A stretch of 64,000 nucleotides of DNA from Watersipora subatra. Lineage: Eukaryota > Bryozoa > Gymnolaemata > Cheilostomatida > Watersiporidae. The stretch covers positions 50,074,338-50,138,337 of the forward strand of contig NC_088714.1 of NCBI RefSeq assembly GCF_963576615.1. The letters are read 5' to 3'. Position numbers and translations under genes: made by a program. This document shows, one piece after another, positions 34,375 to 49,300 of this stretch. Within the stretch, counting starts at the first letter, position 1. Each line of letters opens with the position of its first letter. The notes beneath the pieces are model-generated. The model worked only from the letters and a program-made list of their open reading frames with translations. It searched no databases and was not told the DNA's origin.

Positions 34375-37300
34375 CTACAATGTTACATAAAGCAATAACC
34401 AACAAGTGAGCATAAATAACATATGAGCATAAATAAATGTTTTCATGAAACCATTTTATGAGAAAAATGAGATTTTAGCACAGCATTGAAATTTGATCAG
34501 CGAAAAATCCAACTACCGGAAAATAGATCAATACTAATAGGCATGCTGAAGCCAATAGGAGAGGGCCAATTGGGAGTTATTTTTCTAAAATAGTTTTGAA
34601 AAAGATAACTCCCAATGTAAAGAATGAAAACCATGGTAACATCGGTGTAGCTGAGAGCAGATTTAACAAATAAATATTTACAAGCGATAAATGTTTAACA
34701 TACCTGGTACATTCAGTGAAGACCTAATGAATTCAATATACTTTTGAGCATTAACTGGCATATCGTTGTAAGAGCGAACACCAGTGATGTCACAACACCA
34801 CCCAGGCATCGTCACATATTCCACCTCTATCTGCCTTAGTTCCTCATCCGTAGCTGAAACAAAATATCTATTAGATATAAAAAACCTATGTGCCATGCCA
34901 CTTGACGAAGCTATCTGAATGTAGTAAAAATTGTTAAGGTCTGATAAAAATTAGAGTTAAAGGTTGAAAATTGCCACAAAATAAAAATGAGAGTGATCAG
35001 TGGTACATTTTTTACAAGATTGAATAGTTTTAACAAACTGAAATATTGGTAACAATATTTTTACATTTTTTTAAATTCCAGTTACAAAAACTCGGAACTT
35101 TAACATGACATATTTCTCTCGACTTTACTGTTCCTAGTAACAGCATCTACAACAAAATCGTGGACACCATCCAAATAATCATATTCCCTACTACTAAAGG
35201 AGGCCCCAGAGTTCCAATGAGATGAAATATTTGTAGCATCTAATGCACAAAGTCAAGACAATCTCTTTACAATCAGCATCCATTTTAAAGTTGAAAAAAA
35301 CCTAACAATTATATTTTTCATATTTCCAGCTCTGAAAAGACTGTAATAATAAGTCGGATGAAACGCTGTTTTGCTCATTTTGTAAGATAAGAAATTATAG
35401 GTCTACTCCTAGTACTAGCCGAGCAATAATACTTTTCTTAATGGTGTATAGAGTGACCTCTAAAGTGGTGTCCCATACGGGATAAATAATGCAGCTAGCT
35501 ACTAGAGTGGCATGCTGCAGTGAAGAGTCAACACGCAATAGTGTGAGCATGATGGTTATATTGAAATACCTCACCTGGGAAGTAGTCAATCGGATTCCCA
35601 TCTTTGAGGTAAGAGGTACAGATTTTCAGCTCTTCAAATGAGTCGAGGATGTCCAGTTTTGTGATCGCGAGCCTGCAGCAGATGATTGCGAGCTAAAACT
35701 TTCATTCTGTCTGTCAACAACAACAGACCTGACTTTTTGTTTACAAAATCAAAGGTGATTTTTGCCAACACAGGTTGTCGTTGGCTTCACAACCTATGCA
35801 ATTTACGCCTGATCAACTGTACGATAGTTCCCACCACAATCTAGAACGATTATCTTTGTATCAAGAAGTTGGTTTGTTTTAAGCTTTCCATTGTTGAACA
35901 CGATAAGAAAATTCCTAAACATGATTAGCTAGTAGGAGAAGTTGTCTGCTTACGCAGAAAATCCATTGATCATGGCAGTGTATTTAACCACGGGCAAGTC
36001 CAGCCATCCACAACGTCTCTTTCGACCAGTTGTCACCCCGTACTCTTTGCCAATCGTCTGAAGTTTTTCTCCTATGTCCTAGCACAACAATAAAACACAA
36101 ATAAATACATCATGACCAACTAAAGGCGTATGGGTAGAGGCAGACTAAACACAACTTGTACTAGCATACTTGTCAACCCGAAATAATCACGCACAACACG
36201 CACTCAAACATCTACTTGTGGTTGTTACCTTAAAGATGTAATCACATCAAATTCTAGTCGATTTTAATAAAAAGTATAAATATTTTTCTATTTTTGAGAT
36301 TTTTTTGTTGTTTTAGGTGATCTAAATGCCAGGATAGTTTAAGATTTAAATCAACAAAATTTGATCACGGATAAAATGATCAGAAGAAAAAGATTCCCTA
36401 AAATGTCATCAATAGTCGTGCTTCCTGCTTACACCGTTCCTAATTTAGTCAATCATGGACCTTTGAATGTCGTGTAAACATGTGTACATGATGATCGCGC
36501 TTGGCTAAAGTAAAGACGGTGTGTCTCAATGGTAGAACGCACCTTTTCATTGGTTACTATTTTTATTAGTTTAGTATTTACAAATAAATGAGCATTTTTC
36601 ATAATTTTATGAGAAAATTTTTTTAAATTATGTGTCATTTCTAGCAGGAATTTTTTTACTTTTGGGCGGAGAAACAAATTAAACTAATGATAGTGTAATC
36701 TTATTGTACTATTATCTCAGGCATACGATAGCTTTAGCATAGGAAGCAGATATGAGAACAAATTAATTTCATATGTCGGTTTTACATATTATAAACTGCA
36801 CGGTGTGAGCCTGAAATAAGTTTAATAAATGACCTGTTGTCATTATGAGAATTTGTGTTCTCTATGACATTTTCATTTATGGCAAGTGTTCTAAATATAG
36901 GTTTTAGAAAAAAGCTCATGTATAATATTAAGAACTTTTCATTACAATGATATCTGTGTCTGTGCATTACAATGTTGAATATTGGAAAAAAGATTGCACC
37001 CTTACAGTATTCGAACTCAGACAATCAGCATAGCAGCTAGACATACTACCATCTGCGGCACTTGACTGACCACCTTTCAGCATTTCGGAACAATTGTACA
37101 CATACTTATTACACATGACGGTCTCTCACGGGGCACCGTACTGCAAGGGTACTAGTAGTTATACATAATTTTACTATGATAAGAGCCATCTAGCAACACA
37201 GTTGAAAGTTGGGAAAAATGACTACGTTATGCAGAACCTGAACTCACAGCTTTCAGCAAGGTAGATATACACTCTAACAACTGAGCCACTCAACGGCTAA

Positions 37301-40300
37301 CTGGCATTTCTGAATATTTGTACACATGGTTATTACACCTGACAATCTCTCACAGCAACATTAGGCTGCCGGGATACTAATATATACAGTGGCACATCTA
37401 CATAAGAAAGTAACTACTTCCAGAAAATGTTTCGTAAGTAAAACTGATGTTATTATATAAATGCCCTAATCCATTCCAAACCTCCAAAAACTCATATGTC
37501 ACATTTGTTCAACTATAAATACCTGTGATGGTTTAAACCCGCAACAAATACATACTACAATTATATTACTAAATAAATAGAAAAAATACTTGAAAAAATC
37601 CAGAAATAATGAATAAAAATATGAACGATATGTTTGTTTACCATGGGCGTTAGCCGTCTAGACAATGCTAAAACCATAAAAGGTCGGATGAAGGCATTCA
37701 AAAGAAGTGGGTGTTGTTTTGTTTCGTTTCCTTGGTTTAATTTTGCTTAAAGCAAATGTTTTTAAAAAAAACATCAGTAGAAAAATTTATTTTCATTGAC
37801 ATGAGCTTAAAAACTGTTATGTAAAAACAACTTGAAGTGCTGTAAACTAAAGTTGTCTTTTCCTGTATGCGGTGTGTGATAGCTCCGAATTATACAATGA
37901 ACGAAAAAACAACATTTGTCGTTTAGAGACCTTTGCTAACTAAGTGAACTGAGTGAGATGCGTTCTAAGTCATACCCACGGGAAGAAGACAGACTAAAGA
38001 ATGAAGCTAGCAAACGGGCCACGTGCCAAAGGCTTGTCCATATCTAAAAATATATTTCGTGCATCGGTGCAAAATCTCTACTGAAAGATGTTTCGTAACT
38101 TAAACCATAACTGTCACGAACAACTTTTATCGTATTGAGTAGATAAATCAGACACGCTGATTTCCGATTTTGTACTCAAAATAAAGATTAGTCCACTAAC
38201 TTTCAGAGTAATGAAGGCTTTTTACAGCGTTTTAATATCGGTCTCGAAAACAACACGATCGGCATAACAAGCTCCACCCATAAATACGTGACGTAACCTA
38301 GCTTTTTAGGAACAGAAGTTACGTAGGGATGTTTAGACCGATCTAGAACAATAGAGATGGGTGTTTTAAAATCCATTAATATCTAAATTCAGCCTTAAAA
38401 ATAATATCAGTCTTTTCTGAAAGGTAGATAAGCTATTTAGCAATGCATATTTAAAAAAGCGCGATAACAACGCTAGCTTGTGATAAAACCGCGCTTTTTG
38501 AGCTCATTTTTCTCGGCCTTCAGCCCATTTAAACGTCATGTAACAAGTTACGAACAATTTTAAATAGTTTATATCCCTTTCATAAAAAACTGAAATTATT
38601 TTACAGGCTGGAATTAGATAATAATGGGTTTTAAGACACCCATCTCTATTAGTCTAAATCGGACTAAACATTCCTAACTTCCGTTCCTGAAAAAGCTAGG
38701 TTTCGTCACATATTTATGGGCAGAGCTTGTAATGCCGATTGTGTTGTTTTCAAAACGGATATTGGAATGCTTTAAAAAAGCCTAAATGACTTTGAAGGTT
38801 AGTGGACTAATCTTTATTTTGAGTGCAAAATCGGAATCAGCGTGTCTGATTTACTTAGTAAATACGATAAAAGTTGGTTCGTGACAGTTATGGTTTAAAG
38901 ATTTTGTATGTAGTCTTTCGCAAGTAGAGTTCTACTGTATAACATACCAGACAAATATAAGATAACTTTCAGATATCTCGCTGCGGAATAGAAAGCCTGA
39001 ATGAACAACAAAGAATTGATAAGGTCATATATACTAACTTGTAGAACAACGAATACATACATTGAGCTGCTCAGTAGGTAGTCTGCCTGCGCCGACTCTT
39101 GTGGTATAGGCTTTAACCACTCCGATCACATCTCCTACCGCTCGGCAAGGAATTCCCAGCCCAGTACATACACCGCCCACAGAGCAGTTAGATGACGTGA
39201 CATATGGATACGTACCTACAAAACACAAATTAAATGTATTTGGAATGCTAGGTTTATGGATTTTTTTAATGAAAGACAGTAAAAGATAGCAAAACAACGG
39301 AACGTTTTATCAGAGTAAAATTGATAATGTGAACATCAAGTTGTGTTAAAAGACTTGTGCTGTAAATTAAAGTAGAGCAGTTGTACAAGTCTGTCAACCA
39401 CAGAAATAAATTGTCCCGCAATTGCTGACTCCGAAAGATATAGTGTGTAGATTGACTAGATTCCGCTAATAAGGAAAATAATTTTTCAAAAGTATAAATG
39501 AGAGCAAACTTTATATTTTGATGGAGGTGAAATAATTTAGATTGATCAAATTTTACTATAATAAAGCCACGCTTAGAGGTTATGAAAAAAGATTGCATTG
39601 TACGGAATTCAAACTCATGACATTCAACTTGATGGACAAACACTCTTCCACCTGCACCAATCGACCACCTTCCAGCATTTTGGAATAATCGTGGAATTAC
39701 TTATTACACCCGTCAATTCTTATGGCACACTAGACAGCCAGAATACTTGTATATATGGGGACAATCATTTGGATAGTTGTTCAAGTAAGTTTGACTGAAG
39801 TGGGTGTGATACGGAGTTGTTTACTTTTTTAATGCTTAAGAGCAAATGAAGACAACTCTTAATTTAATAATCTGTATATATACTCTAATGTACATGTCTA
39901 ATTGTATTTGTGACTTGCTACCTAAACTGGCAGACATGCCTTCACAAGATCTTTCAATGAAGTTTTGTAGAACTAAGGCTATTTGATGAGACGATGAGAT
40001 AAACGTGCTAATATTTCCAACAAAATGCCAGTTCCGTCTCTGATTGGACAGAGTTGGAAGTGTTAGGGCAATATGAATCTATAAACCTAGTGGCACTATG
40101 ATACATTCATCATTATAGCTAACTAAAGTATTTCAGAAAGACTATCATTTATTGACAGACTATTTTTCCATCGCAGAATTCATGTATTCAACCAAAAATT
40201 TAGCGTCGCCTCATAGGAGCTTCGTTCTCTGGGCAATTTTTAAAACCTAATCAAGCAGATACAGTTAGTGTTTGACGTTTGCACTTCATCGTAAAATCCG

Positions 40301-43300
40301 CCCAATCACTTCTCCAAGGCCATCACATTGAACTCCTTTAGACACCTTTGTACCAGCTATAAGTGGAGATTACGGTTTTGATCGAACAACAATGTGACGT
40401 TTCGATCGATGACAAGCAAATTCATTCTGGTAGACCGGGTCATCAGGCATAATGTAACAACCCTCACCCTTGTCCCAAAAAACTATCTGGGTTGCTGAGT
40501 GATGGTTGGTGTAGATCAGCCAATGGAGCCGTGTAAACATAAACTTGTAAGGCCTTCAGGACAAATTCTAATAGACATAACTTATATTCATAGAAGTGGC
40601 ACTAGTAGGCCAGTGTACAGCCATTAAAGTTAGAAAAGTAAACATCATTTAATGATAAGAGAAAAATCTCAAGGTAACATTGTTCAAAGGGCAATTATTT
40701 TCCCTTATTGGATTTTCCCGGACTGTTTTTTGCATTGACCGTTTGACTTGAAAGTTGTTAGCCTTAAATACGAATACAAACAAACAGCGCATCTGATATT
40801 TAGCTGATAACTAATGAAAGGACCACAAGCTAATTTTCCTTAAAGCTACCTACCACATATGTCCTACTCAGTCACCCTGCATACTGATATACTATTTAGG
40901 CAGGAGCAAAACCAATAACAAAGTGCTTCAACAATGATAAAGTCTTACATGTACTTTTATCGATTGGAAATTGCAGATAATCACATTATATTAAATGAAG
41001 ACAAACTGATTGCCTGTTGAAAAGGGTGCTGCTTCATTGCTTGGGACTTGCGATGGGCGATCATACCCACCCTTGTCAGAATAAGGGCACATGCTTAGAA
41101 ACACTGATATGGCTCCCTCTAATGCTAACCTTAGCAGTGACCATAGAACATAAACAGCCTCATAATAATATGAATATGAGAAATGAAGGTCATGCAGGAC
41201 GTAAAGGGAAAAATGCAAATAAGAATGAGAATATATGTTCATAATATCATCCAACTTTGTGAAATGCAGGGGAATACCTGTTTTATGGCTTGCGTGTGTT
41301 TTCCTGAAAAAATTAACCAACACTGAGCTAAAGGAATCATTGTGCATATTTAATATATGACATAATTAATATAATTAATATAATATAATTAATATTTATA
41401 TAAGTAAGATATATGTTAATTCAGTACAACATTGTGACCCTGATAATGACCAGTCTCTGGCTGTTATCTTCTAATAAGCAACTTCTGTGCTGGCCAATTC
41501 CCGCTCATACGTTGTTTAGTTATGATATCAAATGCTATATGTCTTATTATATTATATTATGACAGTATTTCTTAAGAAAATGACTAAAGGGCTTATCTTT
41601 GCACCAAGGTCAACTAGCTACCATTGCCCTAGTTATTTTTAAGCCTTATATACAGTGGGGAGATCGGTTGCATTTGAATAAGAAATGAGTTGATCTTCCA
41701 CTGAATCAATAACTTCATCACCAAACGAAACTTTGAATAATCTAAGGCTAAAAGTCGCGACTGATAATGATGACTGAACACTACAAGAAGTAATATAATG
41801 GTGAGTTTAAGGTGCTGTTACAGTAACACATCGACGAGGGTTAACAGTTTTTATTTCTATTCTGACAGATTTATCGCTGATCTGCCGCTGATCGCGAGTT
41901 ACTGTTTTAAAATGAAGGCCAAAACGCACCGAAAAGATATTTAAATCTATCATAATAGCTGAGAAATCAAAAATTGAAGCAGCTTGAGCTAAAAACTGAT
42001 AAAAAAACAAAATTTAAACATTGAAGATATTCTATATACATTGTAAGCTTTGTCATATAAAAAGGCATGAGAATGTTGAGGCCAGAATAATTCGATAGTG
42101 TTCAAACCCCCGCATGCTGTGTAGCGTTCCCAGCTCCAGCATGCTGTGTAGCGTTCCCAGCTCCAGCATGCTGTGTAGCGTTCCAGCTCCAGCATGCTGT
42201 GTAGCGTTCCCAGCTCCAGCGTGCTGTGTAGCGTTCCCAACCCCCGCATGCTGTGTAGCGTTCCCAACCCCAGCATGCTGTGTAGCGTTCCCAACCCCAG
42301 CATGCTGTGTAGCGTTCCCAACTCCAGCATGCTGTGTAGCGTTCCCAGCTCCAGCATGCTGTGTAGTGTTCCCAACTCCAGCATGCTGTGTAGCAATCCC
42401 AACCCCCGCAGGCTGTGTAGCGTTCCCAACCCCAGCATGCTGTGTAGCGTTCCCAACCCCAGCATGCTGTGTAGCGTTCCCAACCCCAGCATGCTGTGTA
42501 GCGTTCCCAACTCCAGCATGCTGTGTAGCGTTCCAACTCCAGCATGCTGTGTAGCGTTCCCAACTCTAGCATGCTGTGTAGCGTTCCCAGCTCCAGCATG
42601 CTGTGTAGCGTTCCCAACTTCAGCATGCTGTGTAGCGTTCCCAACCCCCGCATGCTGTGTAGCGTTCCCAACCCCCGCATGCTGTGTAGCGTTCCCAACC
42701 CCAGCATGCTGTGTAGCGTTCCCAACCCCAGCATGCTGTGTATTGTTCCCAACTCCAGCACGCTATGTAGCGTTCCCAACCCCAGAATGTTGCGTAGTGT
42801 TCTCAACTCCAGCATGTTGCGTAGCGTTTCCAACCCCTGCATGTTGGGTAGCGTTTCCAACCTCAGCATGCTGTGTAGCGTTTTTAACCTCGGCACGCTG
42901 TGTAGCCTTCCAAAGTCCACGACGGTCCGTTACAAGACAGAATTAATAATACTTCACAATGTGTCTTACTTCATCCTTTACAATGAAGAATGTGCCGTGT
43001 TAATGGTAAGGAACCAAAGGACTTACAAGACGCGTTCGTGAAAACTGAGATTGAATCTGGTGTTATACACTATTCACATGTTATATCTGCCCTACCATGT
43101 CTCCATGTAACTTTACCCGAAACCTCCTTCAGCAATATTCTAGGTACTCTGTCAGTTGCCACGCTAAGTGTGTTCAACCACAACTATTGACACATTATTT
43201 TATTGATTTGTTTTAATGTGTGGTCATAATGACACTGTTTTCTTCCAGATATACAGGTGTCTCAATGACAAAAAACTATGAACCTGCAACACCAAATTTG

Positions 43301-46300
43301 CTCACGACTAGATTATCTCTATCAGTAAAACAGTTCTTGAAAGCCGCGTATCCTCATGACCACTTCAACTGCCTGCTTAAAAAACGCAAACTACTAAATC
43401 TTCGGATGAGACACATTTTATACGACTTACCAAAGTCTATATCGAGCATTGTAGCATTGGCTCCTTCAATAAGAATCTTCTTTCCCAATGATAGCTGCTT
43501 GTTGAGTAGCGCTACAGTATCCCTGACTAAAGGCCTCAGTCTTTCCCTGTAGTCCTAAAGAAACGAGATTTGCAATAATTTTAGTGTTGACATTGAAAAT
43601 GGTTTTATCATTCTTAAAGGGTGAAAACAAGCATATAAAGATGATATAGAAATTTGACATCGTTATTATTTTGTGTAACTATGTAAGTGATTGTTTCCGT
43701 CCTTCAATTTTATTTACGGCATGATGAACTTGAGGTTTCCAAAATTACGCAAGACAATCACCTTGAGCGCAATAGGTAGAGTTTTGTGTTCAATTACCAT
43801 AAAACCTTTAATTGAACGCCACCTCTATTTGACTGCCACTAAGACGTCCTTTGATCTTTACAAACCCATAATAGCAAGTGATCAGTAAGAAAGTGTTTAC
43901 AAAATGGTACTAATAATGAGTCGTTACACTATTAACAATTGATTATTTTGTGGTTGCTGTTTGTATCGAAGTCCGTTTTCCAACTCTGAAGCTTGCAGTT
44001 TTTTGACGATCACTTTGAGTGCGATAGGAGGTTGTTTTATTGTGTTCAGTTATTTACAATTGAAGACATGAAGTAAGTCATAGTCAATACTGGGAGCTTC
44101 TAGTACAAGGAAGGAAAACTTTACAAGCACACAGATCTCTACTGAAACAACCAATTATGGCAGCGACTGACTACATGATAACAAACCAAACATTGTTTTC
44201 AGTAGATGAACAAAATAGCACAAATACAGTGTTCTAAATTCTAATTACAAGCAATAAATCAAACCATTCCTGAATTTTTTGTCGATTCTAATTTTAGCCG
44301 ACAACCAACATAAAAAATGGTAGTATAAAGTAACATGACAAAGCATTCACTAGCACAAAACTGTCCAACAAGACACTAGCTTTTGTCGGGCCTGTCTGAA
44401 CTAAATTGGTCATGACTGAAGCTGTTCAGTAGCAAGATTTTGAGCTCAGATCGCTTGGGCAGTTTCTCGCATCCTAAAAACCTTGGTTTGTTTACCACAA
44501 AGCATTGATCTCCTGATGAATGCCATAATTGCTATTTTGATGGCTCATCGACCAAACCGGAGTCTCAAGAATAGCTCACAGCTCATGTCTCTATTTCTTA
44601 TTTCGTACACTTGGTCAATAGATTGATGTAGAAGCTTTTGTAAATAGTTCAAGCTTACAGGTGACAATAAAACAGTTATACAATCGTTACTGTGACGATC
44701 ACATCGTTGAGAGTCATGTATAGAGAACAACTCCAGATTAATGGGTATGCATATGCCTCGAGAGATTTATTCCATGCTCGCATTGAAGAGATACAACTAA
44801 AGAATCCAAAACCACATTAACTTATAAGTTGAATTTTCATGAAAACTCTGAAATTTTGAGATGGAGCTCCTATCGTTAGGTCGAAAAACGACTTTCTAGC
44901 TACAACCGAAATCTTATTGTATGATACTGTTTTAATCTACACATGTGCACTAGACCGGTTCACTGATCCAGAAAGTTTTGCTACTGAAGTAACCAATTTT
45001 ATTTCCAGTGAAACCCAAATCCAGAAATACTGCAGCATAGGCAGAGCAAAACTTCAGGCCTAGTTGATGAGAACTATGGCTTAGAACATCGATAGCTGAC
45101 TGATATCAGGATATAGACTGGATATGACCTACTGTCATCTACCCTATTAGTGCACAGACCAGATACTGCATCAGACAGCATCAAGTGTGGCTAGCTGGGA
45201 GTCAGATCGTACCGATTGAAACGATAATGCTCTCAATAATGCTCTCAATAATGCTCTCGCATCACATACTCTTGGTGACTGACAGCCGAGCTACCAAAAA
45301 CGTGATATCAGATGCAGGAATGACAGCTATGCAGAACAAAGTTCATTTGACCTCATGACACTGTTTACTATAAGCACATCCTATACCGCATTATTTGAGC
45401 AATACATTACGTGACCTAAGATTAAATTGACACAAACCATATTAAAACGTGACCAATTAAGCCATGCAACCAGCACCAGTGAACGCTAGCCTTCAGATAT
45501 CCTTATACGGTCAAAACTCAGCCCACTAAATACAGTACAGCAATTATGAATAATCTAAACAAATTTGATTGCTGCCAATCAAATCACATAATCTTTGAAC
45601 ATGCTGTCTTATCTCAAACAAACACATTTCTGTATTTGTGTTACAGGTTTCAAAATCCTGTGTAAACTATACCCAGAATTCTTGTATCTATCGTTCCACA
45701 CATATAACAAACAATGTTTTCTATTCCGTGACACCAACGTACTACATCCACAATCGTATGTTTCAGTTTATGAACTTTCTGTTACCACAGCCTTCACAAT
45801 TCACAATCACAACTCTGCAATAGTATGAGATTACCAACTTTTAAAACACGCTTGCTGAAAACGAAGGTTACTATGCCGAAAAACGAGGGTTACCATGCCG
45901 AAAAAAAAAATAGTGAACGCTGCTCCATTGTTCACAAAGAAGCTTGTCAACAACTGTGGGCCTATTTAGTTTGTAATCACTATACAAAGTCTGAACCACT
46001 GAAATCATCAATACATCAGTGTTATATGATTACAATAGAAGGCAAAACCGGCTGTTTAGAATAAAAAACTTGATGTCTGTGACTCGACTTCCTAAAAATG
46101 TATGACCAGCTGGCACTCTGAGAGATTTCTCTAATATTTGGCTCGGTCAGGAATCTGCTTACTTTCATTACATATGTACCTTTTAAAGATGGGAATGATC
46201 TTCTCTGATGGCACCCAAAAAGATATATTTGAAGAACAGCCAACACTTATGAAATACATGCTTCCAGTATAGAGTGCAGTGAACTGAGAAAGTACCTACA

Positions 46301-49300
46301 TAACATATAGTTGCAGGGGCATAAGGTAGAACTCACCTGCAACAAGGTCTGTAGTTCTGATTCTAACTTCAAGTCTGCATCAGGAAACAATCTTTCAAAA
46401 TGCCTACCAAGCTTCATAAACCTGAAACAAATAAAATGGCTTGTATGTTAAACTTTTAACAATATGCTCTCCGACTACAAAGGCAATTAAGGTGCCTGAC
46501 AGATTTGCTTTCAAATGTTATCTAGGAGCTTTCTCATCTGCTACGATAATATGATATGGTTCTCATCATACCTGATGTAGCTGCTAGAAGTTCTATAACT
46601 GTTTGTGAAACAGATATGGGAACCATTTGTAATACAATGAGCTAAAATAGGAGTTGCCTGCTCATGACGTTATTAGGAATTATTCCTTATTTCATAACGT
46701 GAAACTTTCAACCAGTTAATTTTGTCTCACAAATAAGGAATTCCATATATCATTAATATTTATAGGCTATGATAACAAAGTGGTCATTATTCAATAGACA
46801 TGTTCGATGAATACGAAAAATGTTAATGGATCCGTTCATCAATGGCGTAATTACGATGTTGATTGTTCATTGACCAAGTGGGAATGTGAAGTATATTTCA
46901 AAGTTAATAATGTTTACCCATAAATTCTCATTCTGTACAAATCTGTACAAAATTCTGTAAAAACAAGCAAATGAATTCCGTTGGCCTGTACATCTGTGGC
47001 CCCAAAAACTATCAAGGTTGCCGAGTGATGATTGGTGTGGATCAGCCAATTGAGTCGTATAGGGTTAAACTTACACGAAGAAAGCCCTTGGGACAATTTC
47101 ATTAAAGCACATAACTGATTTTCATAGAAGTGAAACTGATATACAGTCAAACATGGATAACTCGCCCACGGATAGCTCGAACACATGGTTAATTCGAACG
47201 GTTTCTTTGGTCCGTTCCCACGTAATGATAAATTGCTATAGATAACTCGAACTCAACACTGTTAACTCTAACTGTTTTTTGCCCAACGGCTACCGAAACG
47301 GTTCTTAATCGCTTTAGAAAATCACTTTATTCCAAGCCATAGAGGTAAACCTCATCTTTTTGTAATTCATAAGCGTCGTTGTTACCACCATCGGCAAAAT
47401 ATTTTTGTCAACGACTTTTCTTAAGGTTTGGTGAAATTTGATTTATACCAAACATCCGCTTAGCGATCGCCCTTCGGAAGCAAGGAAAGTGGTATTTGTT
47501 AAGAGCAACACTCCGAGGCAGTTCAATTAGAAGTTTTACGAGGTTTTACGGTACATTGTATATCACTCTATCACTCACGCTTTTTGAATGGATACTTATT
47601 GAACGTACATGCATTCTGTGTTTAGGTCAAACGATGAATAGTTTTCCGACGTTGATTCCATGTTAAATCAATGTAGGAATTTTGAATGTTTATAACGTCT
47701 TAAAAATTGTTGTAATTAAACGTATACGTTGTTTTAGCTAAAAAAACTATTCATCGTTTGACCTAAACACAGAATACGTGTGTACATTCAATAAGTATTC
47801 ATTCAAAAAGCGTGAGTGATATACAATGTACCGTAAAACCTCGTAAAACTTCTGATTGAACTGCCTTGGAGTGTTGCTCTTAACGAATCCCAGGTAAAGT
47901 AAGGTAATCTTTGCATAAACTTAAAAAAAATCGGCAAAATTGATCGTTGGTAAAATGCTCAAAAGAACAAGATGTCTTTTCTTTTGAGCATTTCAACAAC
48001 GATCAAGTTTTGCCAATGTCAATCTAAAAAACGTCCTGGCAATAACATCACCTTGAACAACAAAGCAATCTCAAGTGATAGAAAAATCTCTATACTTTTT
48101 GATAAAAACGTTTTAAACTTTACATTAGAAGCATTTAATTTGAAACAAGCCATTTGTGCTTTTGATTTATATTATAGTTTGTATATGTACATGTATCTAC
48201 TAATAAATAAGTAAATACATGGACTTGTGACAGTGCTCTGATAACTTGAACGCTCTGATAATTCGAACACTTTCGCTCGGTCCCGTGAAGTTCGAGTTAT
48301 CCATGTTTGACTGTAGTTATAATCAACAGCTATAAAATATAGTGTCAAAAGTCCAAACATCCAGCATTGGTGGGTGAAAAATTTCAAACAGTGTTCAAAG
48401 GGCAACCATTTTCCCCTGATGGATTTTCCCTAACTCTTTTTTTTGTTAACTGTTTGAACTAAAAGTTAATAATCCTTTAATAGACAGAACCATCACACCT
48501 GATTGATATTTAACTGATAACTAATGAAAGGACCAAAAGCTAACTTTTTGGCAACTATATGCATATATGAGGGTCCACAAGTTTTATAATGAGCTGAACT
48601 TGCATATGCTCAAAAATTCCAATAGTAGATAGATAAGGTCATAGATAGGGTCTTAGGAATAGATATCCCGATTGATAATGCTATTAATTTTTAACTAAAA
48701 CATGCATAAAACTAAAGAGAAATTTCAAACCGAAAAGCATAACTACTATGGACAATCACTGTGAGTAAAAACTATTTAATGACAAGCGTTGAATAACAGT
48801 GAATTAAATTGAATTGGTATTTTTTCCGCTTAAAAAAGTTCATCATTGTATAGAGTACCATCTTGTATCATTGACTACCAGATCTATGCCCTTTACTGAT
48901 GCCCTTTTTTCTCAATCATTAATTCTAGATTTTAAAGATGTAGTTGCGTCAAAATTTAAGTTGATCTTAAAAGAAAGCATTTTTTTTTCTCTATCAGTTG
49001 ATATGTTGTTTGTTGTGTTACGCGATCGCATTGCCAAGATATTTGAAGATTAAAACCGAAAAAATCTGATCACCGTAAAAACGCTCAGGCCACAAAAACG
49101 TGCCCAGCCTCGCCAAAAATGATGTCACGCGTTTGGCAACCTGTCTCTATCTCTCGTATTCACATCGGCTATTTGCGATAAAAGTCTAGTCTTACGCGGC
49201 TCTATTGGCATATATCTTATTTTGTATTTGCTCGTGTTGGCTAGAATAAAATTTTAAATCCTGCTACAGATGCATTATTATGAATGTTTAAAAGGCCTCA

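Noticed and set aside
41989..43041. Several long open frames (146-272 codons) on both strands over 42.0-43.0 kb
   Set aside because: They are by-products of the 27-bp tandem repeat, whose unit is a multiple of three and stop-free in several frames. They overlap each other on both strands and have no unique sequence.
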